From NCBI GenBank assembly GCA_002501085.1, contig DLRL01000094.1, positions 1-9,534 of the forward strand: a DNA stretch of 9,534 nt, written 5' to 3'. How positions within the stretch are numbered: the stretch's first letter is position 1; every line of letters starts with the position of its first letter. The position numbers and the translations under genes are program-made. Source of the stretch: Gemmatimonadales bacterium UBA7889. Lineage in GTDB: Bacteria > Gemmatimonadota > Gemmatimonadetes > Longimicrobiales > Gaopeijiaceae. The notes below the pieces were generated by a model. The model was given only the letters and a program-made list of their open reading frames with translations. It ran no database searches and was not told the DNA's origin. Shown one piece after another: positions 1-6,983 of this stretch.

Positions 1-112
1 AAGGATACTCATGGCGTTTTCTGGGTGCAAGCGCGTACTAGGTCTAATCCGAATTTATCGGAGTAACTATCGCCCGATGAATAGGGCCTGCTCGTCCTCC
101 CAGTCCAGCCGA

Positions 113-607
113 TTATCCGATTGGGATCGAGATGAGTTTCAGCTGGAGGTCGGGGGGATCCTCCCCGGGGATTGGCACCTGATCATTGATCGCCTCCATG
201 CCCAACAAGAGCAGGGTCACGCCGCCAGCTACCGTTCCGGCCAGAACCCCAGCGGTCTTGAACCCGTCCAGCACCCGGAGTTCGGCTGAAATGATCGCAT
301 CGGGGGGGACACGGATCGCCTGTCCCAGAGCCACGCTATGGAATCCGTCCGTCCTACTCCCGACCGGGATGCGGACGATGAGGGAAGTATCCTCTCTTCT
401 TTCGAGCGTACCCTCTAGAACAGGGACAGCTTCGTCCTGCAGGGTGAGTTCATTGAGATCTGGCACCCTCTCCCGGGTTACAGTAAGGCGGACGTCTTCC
501 CCTACTGGTACAGTGGTAAAATCTGTCGGCACATAATTGAAGCAGCCGGCGAGAACGAGTACTAGATTAGTGACGACGGCCACTCTCGGTAGCGATCTAG
601 GGCTCAA
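113..607 (-). CDS. Small lipoprotein of unknown function (paralogue A)
   Basis: I do not recognise a named family. With the TTG start at 605-607 the product is 164 residues: a short basic N-terminus, a hydrophobic stretch, then a textbook lipobox, Leu19-Ala20-Gly21-Cys22, so it should be lipid-anchored in the envelope. The mature 143 residues begin CFNYVPTDFT, contain a Gly/Ala/Leu-rich hydrophobic segment around residues 119-137 that could insert in or contact a membrane, and end in SIPIG. I chose TTG because GGGGGAG (612-618) precedes it, although the spacing of 4 is short, and because it gives a normal signal peptide. The frame stays open up to an ATG at 725-727 and a TTG at 734-736, but those give a 43-residue non-signal-like extension and lack an SD. 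It is about 57% identical, without gaps, to the divergent gene at 828-1355. Confidence 0.72.
   Translation of the reverse strand: MSPRSLPRVAVVTNLVLVLAGCFNYVPTDFTTVPVGEDVRLTVTRERVPDLNELTLQDEAVPVLEGTLERREDTSLIVRIPVGSRTDGFHSVALGQAIRVPPDAIISAELRVLDGFKTAGVLAGTVAGGVTLLLLGMEAINDQVPIPGEDPPDLQLKLISIPIG
489..535 (-). repeat. Left arm of a 47-bp perfect inverted repeat inside paralogue A
   Basis: This is the reverse complement of 933-979, with no mismatch over 47 bases. It encodes Tyr-Val-Pro-Thr-Asp-Phe through Gly-Glu-Asp-Val plus part of an Arg codon, just after the lipobox Cys. The frame is the same in both arms. Sequence on both sides is visibly diverged between the two genes. Each arm contains a short dyad, ACTG-N3-CAGT (504-514 here), and a GACGTC palindrome. 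Confidence 0.95.
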
Positions 608-720
608 GAGACTCCCCCATAAAGTTGTCTGGTGAGGTGGAAAGATGCAGGCATTTCTAGGCTTGGGACAAGCTCTTGAAGTAACTCGGCTGATCTTGCT
701 CAATACCTGAAAGCCAAGGT

Positions 721-748
721 TTGACATAAAGAACAATCAACATATTGT
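721..748 (+). promoter_or_regulatory. Candidate sigma-70-type promoter for paralogue B
   Basis: A perfect -35 consensus TTGACA (721-726) is followed after 16 bases by TATTGT (743-748). The predicted start of transcription is near 755, leaving a leader of about 70 bases before the ATG at 828. The same TATTGT hexamer appears in the candidate promoter before the SusC-like gene. This element lies within the 220-bp spacer between the two divergent lipoprotein genes. I found no equally good promoter in that spacer for the minus-strand gene. Consensus match only; sigma-factor preferences of this organism are unknown. Confidence 0.4.
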
Positions 749-827
749 GGCGGTTATCGGGAGTGCTGTTGTAGTGCGCAGGAGCGCGTTCGTTGAGATA
801 CTTTGTAGTCTCCATACGAGCTAGGTG

Positions 828-1355
828 ATGAATAGAGACTCTCAGACGCACATTGGTTTGGTGGGAAGATCAAGATCGAGATTTCCAATCTTGTTTTGGA
901 TTTTGCTCACCGGTTTACTGGGCTGCTATAACTATGTGCCGACAGATTTTACCACTGTACCAGTAGGGGAAGACGTCCGTCTTTTCGTTAACCCCGGAGA
1001 CGTCCCTGAATTAAGTGAAATCCCTGTCGTAGGAGACCTAACCCCTGTTGTGCAGGGCACTCTTGTTGGTATGGAAGATGATGCGGTTGTTGTACGAGTC
1101 CCAGTCGCGAGGCGCCAGCAGGGGTTTCATACGCTTAGCTTGGGTCAATCGATTCGTGTTCCCCATGACGGGATCATCTCAGCTCAATTGCGGGTGCTGG
1201 ATGAGCTTAAGACCGTGGGGGTTGTGTCAGGCACCGTAGCCGCCGCGACTGTCCTGATCTTCGTTGGCTTGGAAATCATCAACCCAGTACCGACGACTCC
1301 AGGCGATGACCCTCCTGAATTTCTGCTAAACCTCTTCTCAATTCCAATCGGATGA
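828..1355 (+). CDS. Small lipoprotein of unknown function (paralogue B)
   Basis: A 175-residue protein with an N-terminal basic region (Arg14, Arg16, Arg18), a hydrophobic core and the lipobox Leu30-Leu31-Gly32-Cys33, so it is predicted to be a lipoprotein. The mature part is 143 residues, the same length as paralogue A. Shared blocks include YVPTDFTTVPVGEDVRL, the GFH and LGQ-IRVP motifs, IISA-LRVLD, a hydrophobic GTVA-type segment and the C-terminal SIPIG. ATG at 828 was chosen over the GTG immediately before it because GAG at 818-820 is correctly spaced; a somewhat later start would still keep the signal peptide. It is divergent from paralogue A and lies upstream of, and codirectional with, the SusC/SusD pair, separated by 193 bp. 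It may belong to the same envelope system, but that is inference. Function unknown. Confidence 0.8.
   Translation: MNRDSQTHIGLVGRSRSRFPILFWILLTGLLGCYNYVPTDFTTVPVGEDVRLFVNPGDVPELSEIPVVGDLTPVVQGTLVGMEDDAVVVRVPVARRQQGFHTLSLGQSIRVPHDGIISAQLRVLDELKTVGVVSGTVAAATVLIFVGLEIINPVPTTPGDDPPEFLLNLFSIPIG
933..979 (+). repeat. Right arm of the 47-bp perfect inverted repeat inside paralogue B
   Basis: Identical on this strand to the minus-strand copy at 489-535, over 47 bases spanning 15 full codons. The arms are separated by 397 bp (536-932) containing both start codons, both signal-peptide coding regions and the spacer. Sequence beyond the block falls to the moderate similarity expected of old paralogues. 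Confidence 0.95.
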
Positions 1356-1434
1356 TCTGTGGCTATCAGTCTATGGAAGCCCAGGAGATTTCTGGAGCGG
1401 TTTGAGTATTGGCGGCCTACTCAGGGGGGCTCGC

Positions 1435-1464
1435 TTGACTACAAGGAAACTGGTCAGGTATTGT
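1435..1464 (+). promoter_or_regulatory. Candidate promoter for the SusC/SusD pair
   Basis: TTGACT (1435-1440) and TATTGT (1459-1464) are separated by 18 bases within the 193-bp gap after paralogue B. Transcription would start near 1471, about 80 bases before the SusC-like ATG. The -10 hexamer matches the one proposed upstream of paralogue B. I see no strong hairpin between paralogue B and SusC, so read-through from B is also possible. Consensus match only. Confidence 0.33.
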
Positions 1465-1531
1465 CCGTTTCCACTTAACATTTCCCGCTTCCCATTGCTG
1501 GTATCTGAAGTAGCAAGGACTCCGGCCAGCA

Positions 1532-1541
1532 GGGGAAGGAG
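1532..1541 (+). promoter_or_regulatory. Strong ribosome binding site fixing the SusC-like start
   Basis: GGGGAAGGAG sits 7 bases before the ATG at 1549. The reading frame is open further upstream, to about 1402, but this site and the signal peptide that begins at 1549 decide the start. Confidence 0.85.
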
Positions 1542-1548
1542 CGTATTT

Positions 1549-4449
1549 ATGGGCGCTAATCGGATTTTCACGGGCACGGTTTTAGCCATGCTAATGGCGC
1601 TTGTAACGATCTCAGTAGAAGCTCAAACTCAAAATGGCCAGATCGTCGGCCAGGTGACTGACGGCCAGACAGGTGCTCCACTCAGTGAGGTACAGGTCTA
1701 CCTTCCGGGAACGGGCCTTGGTGTTCTTACTCGGCAGAATGGACGATTCATACTGTTGAATGTTCCACCTGGTACGTATGAGTTAACTGTTGAACGGATC
1801 GGTCTTGGTTCAGTAACCGGAGAGATTTCTGTGGTTGCTGGCCAGACGGTTGAGGCTGACTTCTCGATGCAGTCGGTGGCCCTTGGACTCGATGAGATCG
1901 TGGTCACCGGTACAGCCGGAGCGGCCAGGCGTCGAGAGATCGGAAACACGGTATCACAGATTGCCGTTCCGAACCTACCTGAGCGACCGGTGCTTGTATC
2001 TGATCTCTTGCAGGCTGCAGCTCCAGGGCTCGATGTGTATGGAGGCGGAAGTGTCGGACAGAGTAAGATCATTCGGCTACGAGGTGAGAGTAGTGTCTCC
2101 CTGAGTAACCATCCCCTTGTGTATATAGATGGCGTTCGGATTCGAAGTGAGCCCCTTCCTGATGTCAATCCACCCGACAGGCGCGGTGGTCGTAGTGCAA
2201 ACGTCGCGGTCAGCCCGCTCGACAACATCAATCCCAATGACATCGAGCGAATTGAGATTATTAAAGGATCAGCAGCTACTACGCTTTACGGGACCGAAGC
2301 CTCGGCAGGTGTCATCCAGGTCTTTACGAAAAGCGGTACCCAAGGTGCCCCTGTCTGGACTGCAGAACTCCAGGGCGGCAAGTCCTGGAGTCGGGAGTTC
2401 GGTGTTGTGGGATCAGGTGTGCCGTATAACAACATGGAGCACTGGCTGTGCACGGGGATCTATACCTGTGGAGAGTACGCCAATCAGTCTTACGCACAGC
2501 AGTACAATCTTTCAGTCAGGGGCGGTGGCCAGGACCTACGGTACTTCATCTCAGGGTCCTTTGTTGACCAGCAGGGCTATCTGACAAACGATACCGAAGA
2601 GAAATATGCCGTTCGTGGCAACTTTACTATGGCTCCCGCTGAGAACATGACCATACAGTGGAATACGGCATACGTGAACCAGTTGTTGACCATGACAAAC
2701 GGGCAGAATAACGCCCAGGGCATCACGCTGAACGCGTTCCGGGCAGAACGTAACTACTTCGGTACAGGTGACCCGGCTGTTCTCAATGAACTCATGGATC
2801 AGAGACTCGATCAGGGTGTTGAGCGCATGACTACCGGCGGAGTAATTACGTATGCGCCGATGGAAAATCTCACAAACCGGCTCACAGTTGGCTACGACTG
2901 GAGCCAACAAGAGCATCGTAACCTCAGGCCGTTTGCTTGGAAGCAGGTCCCGTTGGGTGCGCTGCTGAACAACACATTCCAAAGTCGGGTGCTCTCGTTT
3001 GACTACGTTGGCACGGTCACGTTTGGCATCACAGCCAACTTGCTTGGAATGGAAGTGCCCATTCGATCGAACTTCTCGTGGGGTGGGCAGGCCACTGGCA
3101 TAGACGAGCGCACGGTCGAGGCGTTTGGTGAGAACTTTCCTGGAGCGGCTGCGCCGACAGTGAATTCTGCCTCCATCACCCAGGGATTTGAGGTACGGCA
3201 GAAGATCTGGAATTCAGGCTTCTTCTTCCAAAATGTTTTCGACATCGCAGACAAGTACTTTTTGACGGTCGGTACGCGGGTAGACGGTAACAGTGCCTTT
3301 GGTAAGGGGTTCGGCCTGCAGGTTTATCCAAAAGCCAGTGCTTCTTGGATCTTATCCGACGAGTCTTTCTACCCTGACATTGGTGAGATGAAGTTGCGAG
3401 CAGCTTTTGGGCGTTCGGGTCGAGCACCTGGGGCGTTCGACGCTGTGCGGACGTGGAGTCCAGTGGGTTTGGCAGGAAATCCAGCTTTTGTTCCGGAGAA
3501 CGTAGGGAACGACGCTGTTGGTCCAGAAGTTACAGAAGAACTGGAATACGGATTTGATGCCTCGTGGTGGGACAACCGGATTGAAACAAGCTTCACATAT
3601 TACGAACAGATCACAAACGACGCACTGCTTAACGTTCCACAGGTTCCGTCAACAGGATTTACGAACAGCGTCCTTACCAATATTGGTAAGATCCAGAACG
3701 TTGGATTTGAAGTGGATCTGGATGCTGCACTCATTCAAGGTGCTAGCTGGGGTTTGGACATTGGGCTCAACTATTCAACGAACGATTCCAAGGTCCTAGA
3801 ACTTGGAATTCCGGAGACGAACGAACTCCGTATGGACTGTGGACCGAACGGTGATGAGGGCTGCACGCTCCGTAACGTACGTAATGAGGTTGTCACTAAC
3901 CCGGATGAAATTGCTGACCCTGTTTACGAGCGGATCAACTACGGACCAAATCTCCCCACGACGTTCATAAGTCCGAGCATGACCGTGCGGCTTCCCGGGG
4001 GTATCGTGCTTTCGGCAAGAGGTGACTACAAAGGCGGCTTCTACATGACGGAAGCGGTTTGGTCGATCACCCGGAGCGTACGCTCTCCTCTTTGCTTCCC
4101 ATACTATGTGGACCCAGAGAACTCGATCGAATTAAAGACAGGTATCCCAGCTGTGTGGAAAGCTCGCTGTGATCCGAGTGAGTATGAGGGCTACGTATGG
4201 AAGGGCGACTTCTTCAAGGTTCGGAGCGTGAGCGCCACGATTCCGATGGATTTTGCATTTCCAGAGAAAGTGAGTAACGCAACGCTGACGCTCGCCTTGA
4301 ACAACTCCTACCTATGGATGAGGGATATGCCCTTCATGGATCCTGAGGCACAGGCCGATCCTTACGCATCTGGTCAGCAGGGCTACAACTTTGAAGAGAC
4401 CGTACCGGCGCCGATCGTGTTACGTGCATCTCTGCGAATCACGTTCTGA
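1549..4449 (+). CDS. SusC/RagA-like TonB-dependent outer-membrane receptor
   Basis: 966 residues, normal for the family. In order: a signal peptide (about 1-26, ending SVEAQ); a carboxypeptidase-regulatory-like beta domain (about 28-108), typical of SusC-type receptors; a TonB-box-like LDEIVVTG (114-121); a plug domain with SDLLQAAAPGLDV and the conserved DIERIEIIKGSAATTLYG region (about 231-248); then a long beta-barrel ending in Phe (RITF), the usual outer-membrane targeting end. Such receptors import oligomers or peptides across the outer membrane using TonB energy, capped by a SusD lipoprotein, which here is the next gene 13 bp downstream. Six cysteines fall in three close pairs (301/307, 764/772, 849/874), probably loop disulfides. 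The substrate cannot be read from sequence, and no hydrolase, sulfatase or sigma/anti-sigma pair adjoins it. Very sure of the family, unsure of the ligand. Confidence 0.96.
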   Translation: MGANRIFTGTVLAMLMALVTISVEAQTQNGQIVGQVTDGQTGAPLSEVQVYLPGTGLGVLTRQNGRFILLNVPPGTYELTVERIGLGSVTGEISVVAGQTVEADFSMQSVALGLDEIVVTGTAGAARRREIGNTVSQIAVPNLPERPVLVSDLLQAAAPGLDVYGGGSVGQSKIIRLRGESSVSLSNHPLVYIDGVRIRSEPLPDVNPPDRRGGRSANVAVSPLDNINPNDIERIEIIKGSAATTLYGTEASAGVIQVFTKSGTQGAPVWTAELQGGKSWSREFGVVGSGVPYNNMEHWLCTGIYTCGEYANQSYAQQYNLSVRGGGQDLRYFISGSFVDQQGYLTNDTEEKYAVRGNFTMAPAENMTIQWNTAYVNQLLTMTNGQNNAQGITLNAFRAERNYFGTGDPAVLNELMDQRLDQGVERMTTGGVITYAPMENLTNRLTVGYDWSQQEHRNLRPFAWKQVPLGALLNNTFQSRVLSFDYVGTVTFGITANLLGMEVPIRSNFSWGGQATGIDERTVEAFGENFPGAAAPTVNSASITQGFEVRQKIWNSGFFFQNVFDIADKYFLTVGTRVDGNSAFGKGFGLQVYPKASASWILSDESFYPDIGEMKLRAAFGRSGRAPGAFDAVRTWSPVGLAGNPAFVPENVGNDAVGPEVTEELEYGFDASWWDNRIETSFTYYEQITNDALLNVPQVPSTGFTNSVLTNIGKIQNVGFEVDLDAALIQGASWGLDIGLNYSTNDSKVLELGIPETNELRMDCGPNGDEGCTLRNVRNEVVTNPDEIADPVYERINYGPNLPTTFISPSMTVRLPGGIVLSARGDYKGGFYMTEAVWSITRSVRSPLCFPYYVDPENSIELKTGIPAVWKARCDPSEYEGYVWKGDFFKVRSVSATIPMDFAFPEKVSNATLTLALNNSYLWMRDMPFMDPEAQADPYASGQQGYNFEETVPAPIVLRASLRITF

Positions 4450-4462
4450 GCAGGGAGCCAAC

Positions 4463-5881
4463 ATGCATAAGCAACAAATAGAAAAGGCTAACCGAAGGAT
4501 GTGGTTCGCAGCGGCGTTTATATTGCCCATTCTTGGAACGGGCTGTGAAGTCACAAACCCTGGGCCGATCCAGGATGAGTTCCTGGTTCAGCCAGCGTCC
4601 CGGGCAGGGCTCGTAAATGGTGCCCAACGACGTCTAAATGAGGCGATAGGATGGATCGGCTATACAGGAGCGATTGTTGCACGTGAGATCATGCCAGGTG
4701 GTCAGACTGGGGCGTATGGTCACTCGGTAGCCGCTCAGGGTGGCCATATTCAACCTGGCTCTTATTCCGGCCACTTCGGAGATGCGCAGCAGGCACGGTT
4801 CATAGCTGAGACAGCGATCCTTTTGTTCAAAAACGAAGCTGTTGAGGGTGACATAGTGGCTCAGGCGAACATCTGGGCAGGGTATGCCAATCGGGTCTTG
4901 GGTGAAAATTGGTGTGAAGCCGTTATAGATGGCGGTCCACTCGAGGATGGTTTGGTCTACTTGAAGCGTGCTGAAGGGCAGTTTAGTGAGGCGATCAATA
5001 GAGCCAGCACTGACTCGCTCAGGACAGCAGCGTATGCCGGGCGTGCGCAAGTTCGAGCATTCCTAGCGACATATGGCGAAGCGAGTTGGTCCAACGCGTA
5101 TTCTGACGCCGCTTCGGTAGAGAGTGATTTCACCTATGTCGTGGAGATGAGCAACCTAGAGCAAGCTACACGAAACACGATTATGTGGGCGAATGGCCGA
5201 CAGCCATATCTGGCCTACACCATGTGGAATACCTATTACGGTGAACAGCCAGACCTCGCGAATAATGGGGTGCCTATTCCTGGAACCGGTTATTGGGAAG
5301 AGACAGGCGATCCTAGGGTAGGATGGTTCGCTGACAGTGAATTCCCATGGTCGAACGCGGCGCTTTTGGGTTTTGGCCAAACACCGTGGCGTAACCAAGC
5401 TAAGTATGATGACCCGGAGGACCCGATTCGTCTCGCCAGTGGAGCCGAGATGCGTCTAATCCAGGCTGAGGCGGCATTAGTGGGTGGTGATTGGCAAGAC
5501 GCTATGACCATCATCAATGATCTACGTGCGAGATACACTACACAAACCACTACACATCAAGCTGGTGGAGATCCTGTTGGCGAGTGGACGGCTGCTTCAG
5601 ACGTAGAGGCGTGGACCCGACTCAAACGAGAGCGCGCAATAGAGCTCTTCTTAGAAGCTCGGACTCTTGGCGACCAACGCAGATGGGCGGAGAATGCGGG
5701 ACCGCTGGGTGGAGCTACTGTTCCTGGTGATCTCGAATTACCGGACTTTGAGGCAGTCTCAGAGATCTTCTCTGATAACCCGAGGGGCACACTCATCAAT
5801 GGGCAGCCTCGTCTATGCTTCGACGTACCGAACTCGGAGCGTGAACGGAATCCAAACGTACCGACTGTTATCGGCAGTTGA
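4463..5881 (+). CDS. SusD/RagB-like surface lipoprotein
   Basis: 472 residues, the usual SusD length. The N-terminus has basic residues, a hydrophobic core and Cys28 preceded by Leu-Gly-Thr-Gly. This is a somewhat irregular lipobox, but the following TNPG-type tether is typical. The central part is alpha-helical and TPR-like (Ala-rich helices about 110-205). C-terminal SusD hallmarks are present: LASGAEMRLIQAEAAL (325-340), RLKRERAIELFLEARTLGDQ (387-406) and CFDVPNSERERNPN (452-465). It would form the ligand-binding lid over the preceding SusC-like barrel. The ATG at 4463 has AGGGAG (4452-4457) 5 bases upstream. The frame extends further up inside the SusC gene, but without a signal peptide. 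The 13-bp gap indicates co-transcription. Substrate unknown. Confidence 0.94.
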   Translation: MHKQQIEKANRRMWFAAAFILPILGTGCEVTNPGPIQDEFLVQPASRAGLVNGAQRRLNEAIGWIGYTGAIVAREIMPGGQTGAYGHSVAAQGGHIQPGSYSGHFGDAQQARFIAETAILLFKNEAVEGDIVAQANIWAGYANRVLGENWCEAVIDGGPLEDGLVYLKRAEGQFSEAINRASTDSLRTAAYAGRAQVRAFLATYGEASWSNAYSDAASVESDFTYVVEMSNLEQATRNTIMWANGRQPYLAYTMWNTYYGEQPDLANNGVPIPGTGYWEETGDPRVGWFADSEFPWSNAALLGFGQTPWRNQAKYDDPEDPIRLASGAEMRLIQAEAALVGGDWQDAMTIINDLRARYTTQTTTHQAGGDPVGEWTAASDVEAWTRLKRERAIELFLEARTLGDQRRWAENAGPLGGATVPGDLELPDFEAVSEIFSDNPRGTLINGQPRLCFDVPNSERERNPNVPTVIGS

Positions 5882-5906
5882 TTACCATTAGGTGACTTTC
5901 TGCTTC

Positions 5907-5945
5907 AAGGATGCTCGGGGGCTCTTCTTCCCTCCGGGCATCCTT
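5907..5945 (+). terminator. Long hairpin ending the SusC/SusD operon
   Basis: AAGGATGC pairs perfectly with GCATCCTT and the stem continues inward as TCGGGGG against CCTCCGG, giving about 15 pairs including two G-U-type positions, with a 9-base loop. It starts 26 bases after the SusD stop. The sequence after the stem (CTTCTGC) lacks a run of T, so it is not a classic intrinsic terminator. It lies between convergent genes and may act in both directions, or as a 3' stabilising stem. Confidence 0.65.
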
Positions 5946-6007
5946 CTGCACGCTCAGAAAAACTTCTTAGGGTGCCATGGAGACAGGTCTTACGCGTGTC
6001 ACCTTGG

Positions 6008-6976
6008 TTAGCTTATAGGTGCTACAATAAACCTGACTTGTGTATCTCCGTAGAGACCTCCGTCGTCAGCACGACCACGAAGTACGTATGTCCCTGGGCG
6101 ATCGAAGGTGACTCCAACCTCCCAACGCATATCTTCCGGGACAGGTGGTGGACTCCATAACGGAGACCAGGGTGAATTACCTCCAGTCCGTGAGTCTTCC
6201 CAGACTTTCACTTGGAAGGGATCAAACATCACTTCACCCTCGCCTCGGAACACAAACCAAGACAGGTGTAGCCCGTTGACTTTCGCGACAGTTATCCGTG
6301 ACGGCGGGCGGAGCTGCTGTGCGCTGAGTGTAGGGGGCGCGCTACTTGTGTCCGGTTCCGGTGTGGACCTATTGACACGAGGAAGTCCGTCATCATCCAC
6401 CGTTGCGACGAGCATGACTCGCTGTCCAACTGTCGCACTTCGCACCGAATCTCCCTGTATCATTACGACGGGAGGAGTGTTCGCTCGGGATGCAGGAGTG
6501 CTAAAACCCGCGTTTAGAGCACCGGTTTCGGATGCTATGATCATGTTGTCTACGACGTAGTCGAGCCTGAGTGACGCGTACGCTTTCTCGGTTTTCCCAG
6601 CGCTCGTGAGGGTCCATACGAGTTCCTTATCACCCCAATCCTCTGGCACGCGTACTTTGAATACGAAGCGGTTGCGGCGTGGAAGGAAGTGAGTGGGTTG
6701 CCCTTGATCTTCGGAGCCAGGTGAAAAGCTGTTATCGACCCCGACGGGGATGTCTGGTTCCTCCAGCCAATTCCGATTTATGTAGCCGAACAGGAAGTTA
6801 AAAGAGCCGTCAGGGTTCTGCTCCCAACCCTCGTACGCGGGAGAGATGTTTTGGCCCTTCGAGTAGCTCTCTTGAGCCTTAGCCCTCGACGGTGTCTGGG
6901 CTATAAGGCTCGCCGATGCTATCAAGATTAGGGAGAGTGCAGAGATGCCCAGACTGCGAGGAGAATTATTCTTCAT
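6008..6976 (-). CDS. Exported beta-rich protein of unknown function, partner of the cytochrome/monooxygenase
   Basis: 322 residues. A signal peptide with a long hydrophobic core (about 10-26) ends at Ala32-Lys33-Ala34, a good signal peptidase I site, so the protein should be periplasmic or secreted. The first half has an aromatic-rich stretch (WEQNPDGSFNFLFGYINRNW, 51-70). The second half resembles Ig/PKD-like beta sandwiches: a PPVV-type strand near 168 with VGQRVMLVATVDDDGLP, and a final FDRPGTYVLRGRADDG strand pair (291-306). I do not recognise a catalytic motif. The SD sequence GGGAGGT (6986-6992) is 9 bases before the ATG and overlaps the stop codon of the upstream gene, only 7 bp away, so translation is probably coupled. 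It likely assists or docks with the upstream oxidase, but that is inference from context. Confidence 0.82.
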   Translation of the reverse strand: MKNNSPRSLGISALSLILIASASLIAQTPSRAKAQESYSKGQNISPAYEGWEQNPDGSFNFLFGYINRNWLEEPDIPVGVDNSFSPGSEDQGQPTHFLPRRNRFVFKVRVPEDWGDKELVWTLTSAGKTEKAYASLRLDYVVDNMIIASETGALNAGFSTPASRANTPPVVMIQGDSVRSATVGQRVMLVATVDDDGLPRVNRSTPEPDTSSAPPTLSAQQLRPPSRITVAKVNGLHLSWFVFRGEGEVMFDPFQVKVWEDSRTGGNSPWSPLWSPPPVPEDMRWEVGVTFDRPGTYVLRGRADDGGLYGDTQVRFIVAPIS

Positions 6977-6983
6977 AATCGAA

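Noticed and set aside
1..112. Open frames at the left edge, including one from an ATG at 11 and a short one ending at a TAA at 64-66.
   Set aside because: The longer frame runs into paralogue A on the opposite strand and its product is not protein-like; the short one is too small to tell from chance. A short TCCGA/TCGGA dyad (48-62) is too weak to call a terminator for paralogue A.
608..736. N-terminal extension of paralogue A to the TTG at 736 or ATG at 727.
   Set aside because: No SD precedes those codons, and the extension would bury the signal peptide about 40 residues into the protein.
657..851. 64-residue minus-strand frame in the spacer between the lipoproteins.
   Set aside because: It overlaps the 5' end of paralogue B and the candidate promoter, has no SD and no recognisable sequence; probably chance.
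1402..1548. Upstream extension of the SusC-like frame.
   Set aside because: The start at 1549 has a strong SD and begins a proper signal peptide; the upstream residues look non-coding.
1698..2243. Long minus-strand frame inside the SusC-like gene, and other antisense frames of 60-180 residues across the window.
   Set aside because: They are shadows of genes with clear homology on the other strand and show low-complexity Ser/Pro/Arg composition.
5946..6007. Possible separate terminator for the minus-strand operon near a run of five T (minus strand).
   Set aside because: No stable stem precedes the T run; the 5907-5945 hairpin is the better candidate for both directions.
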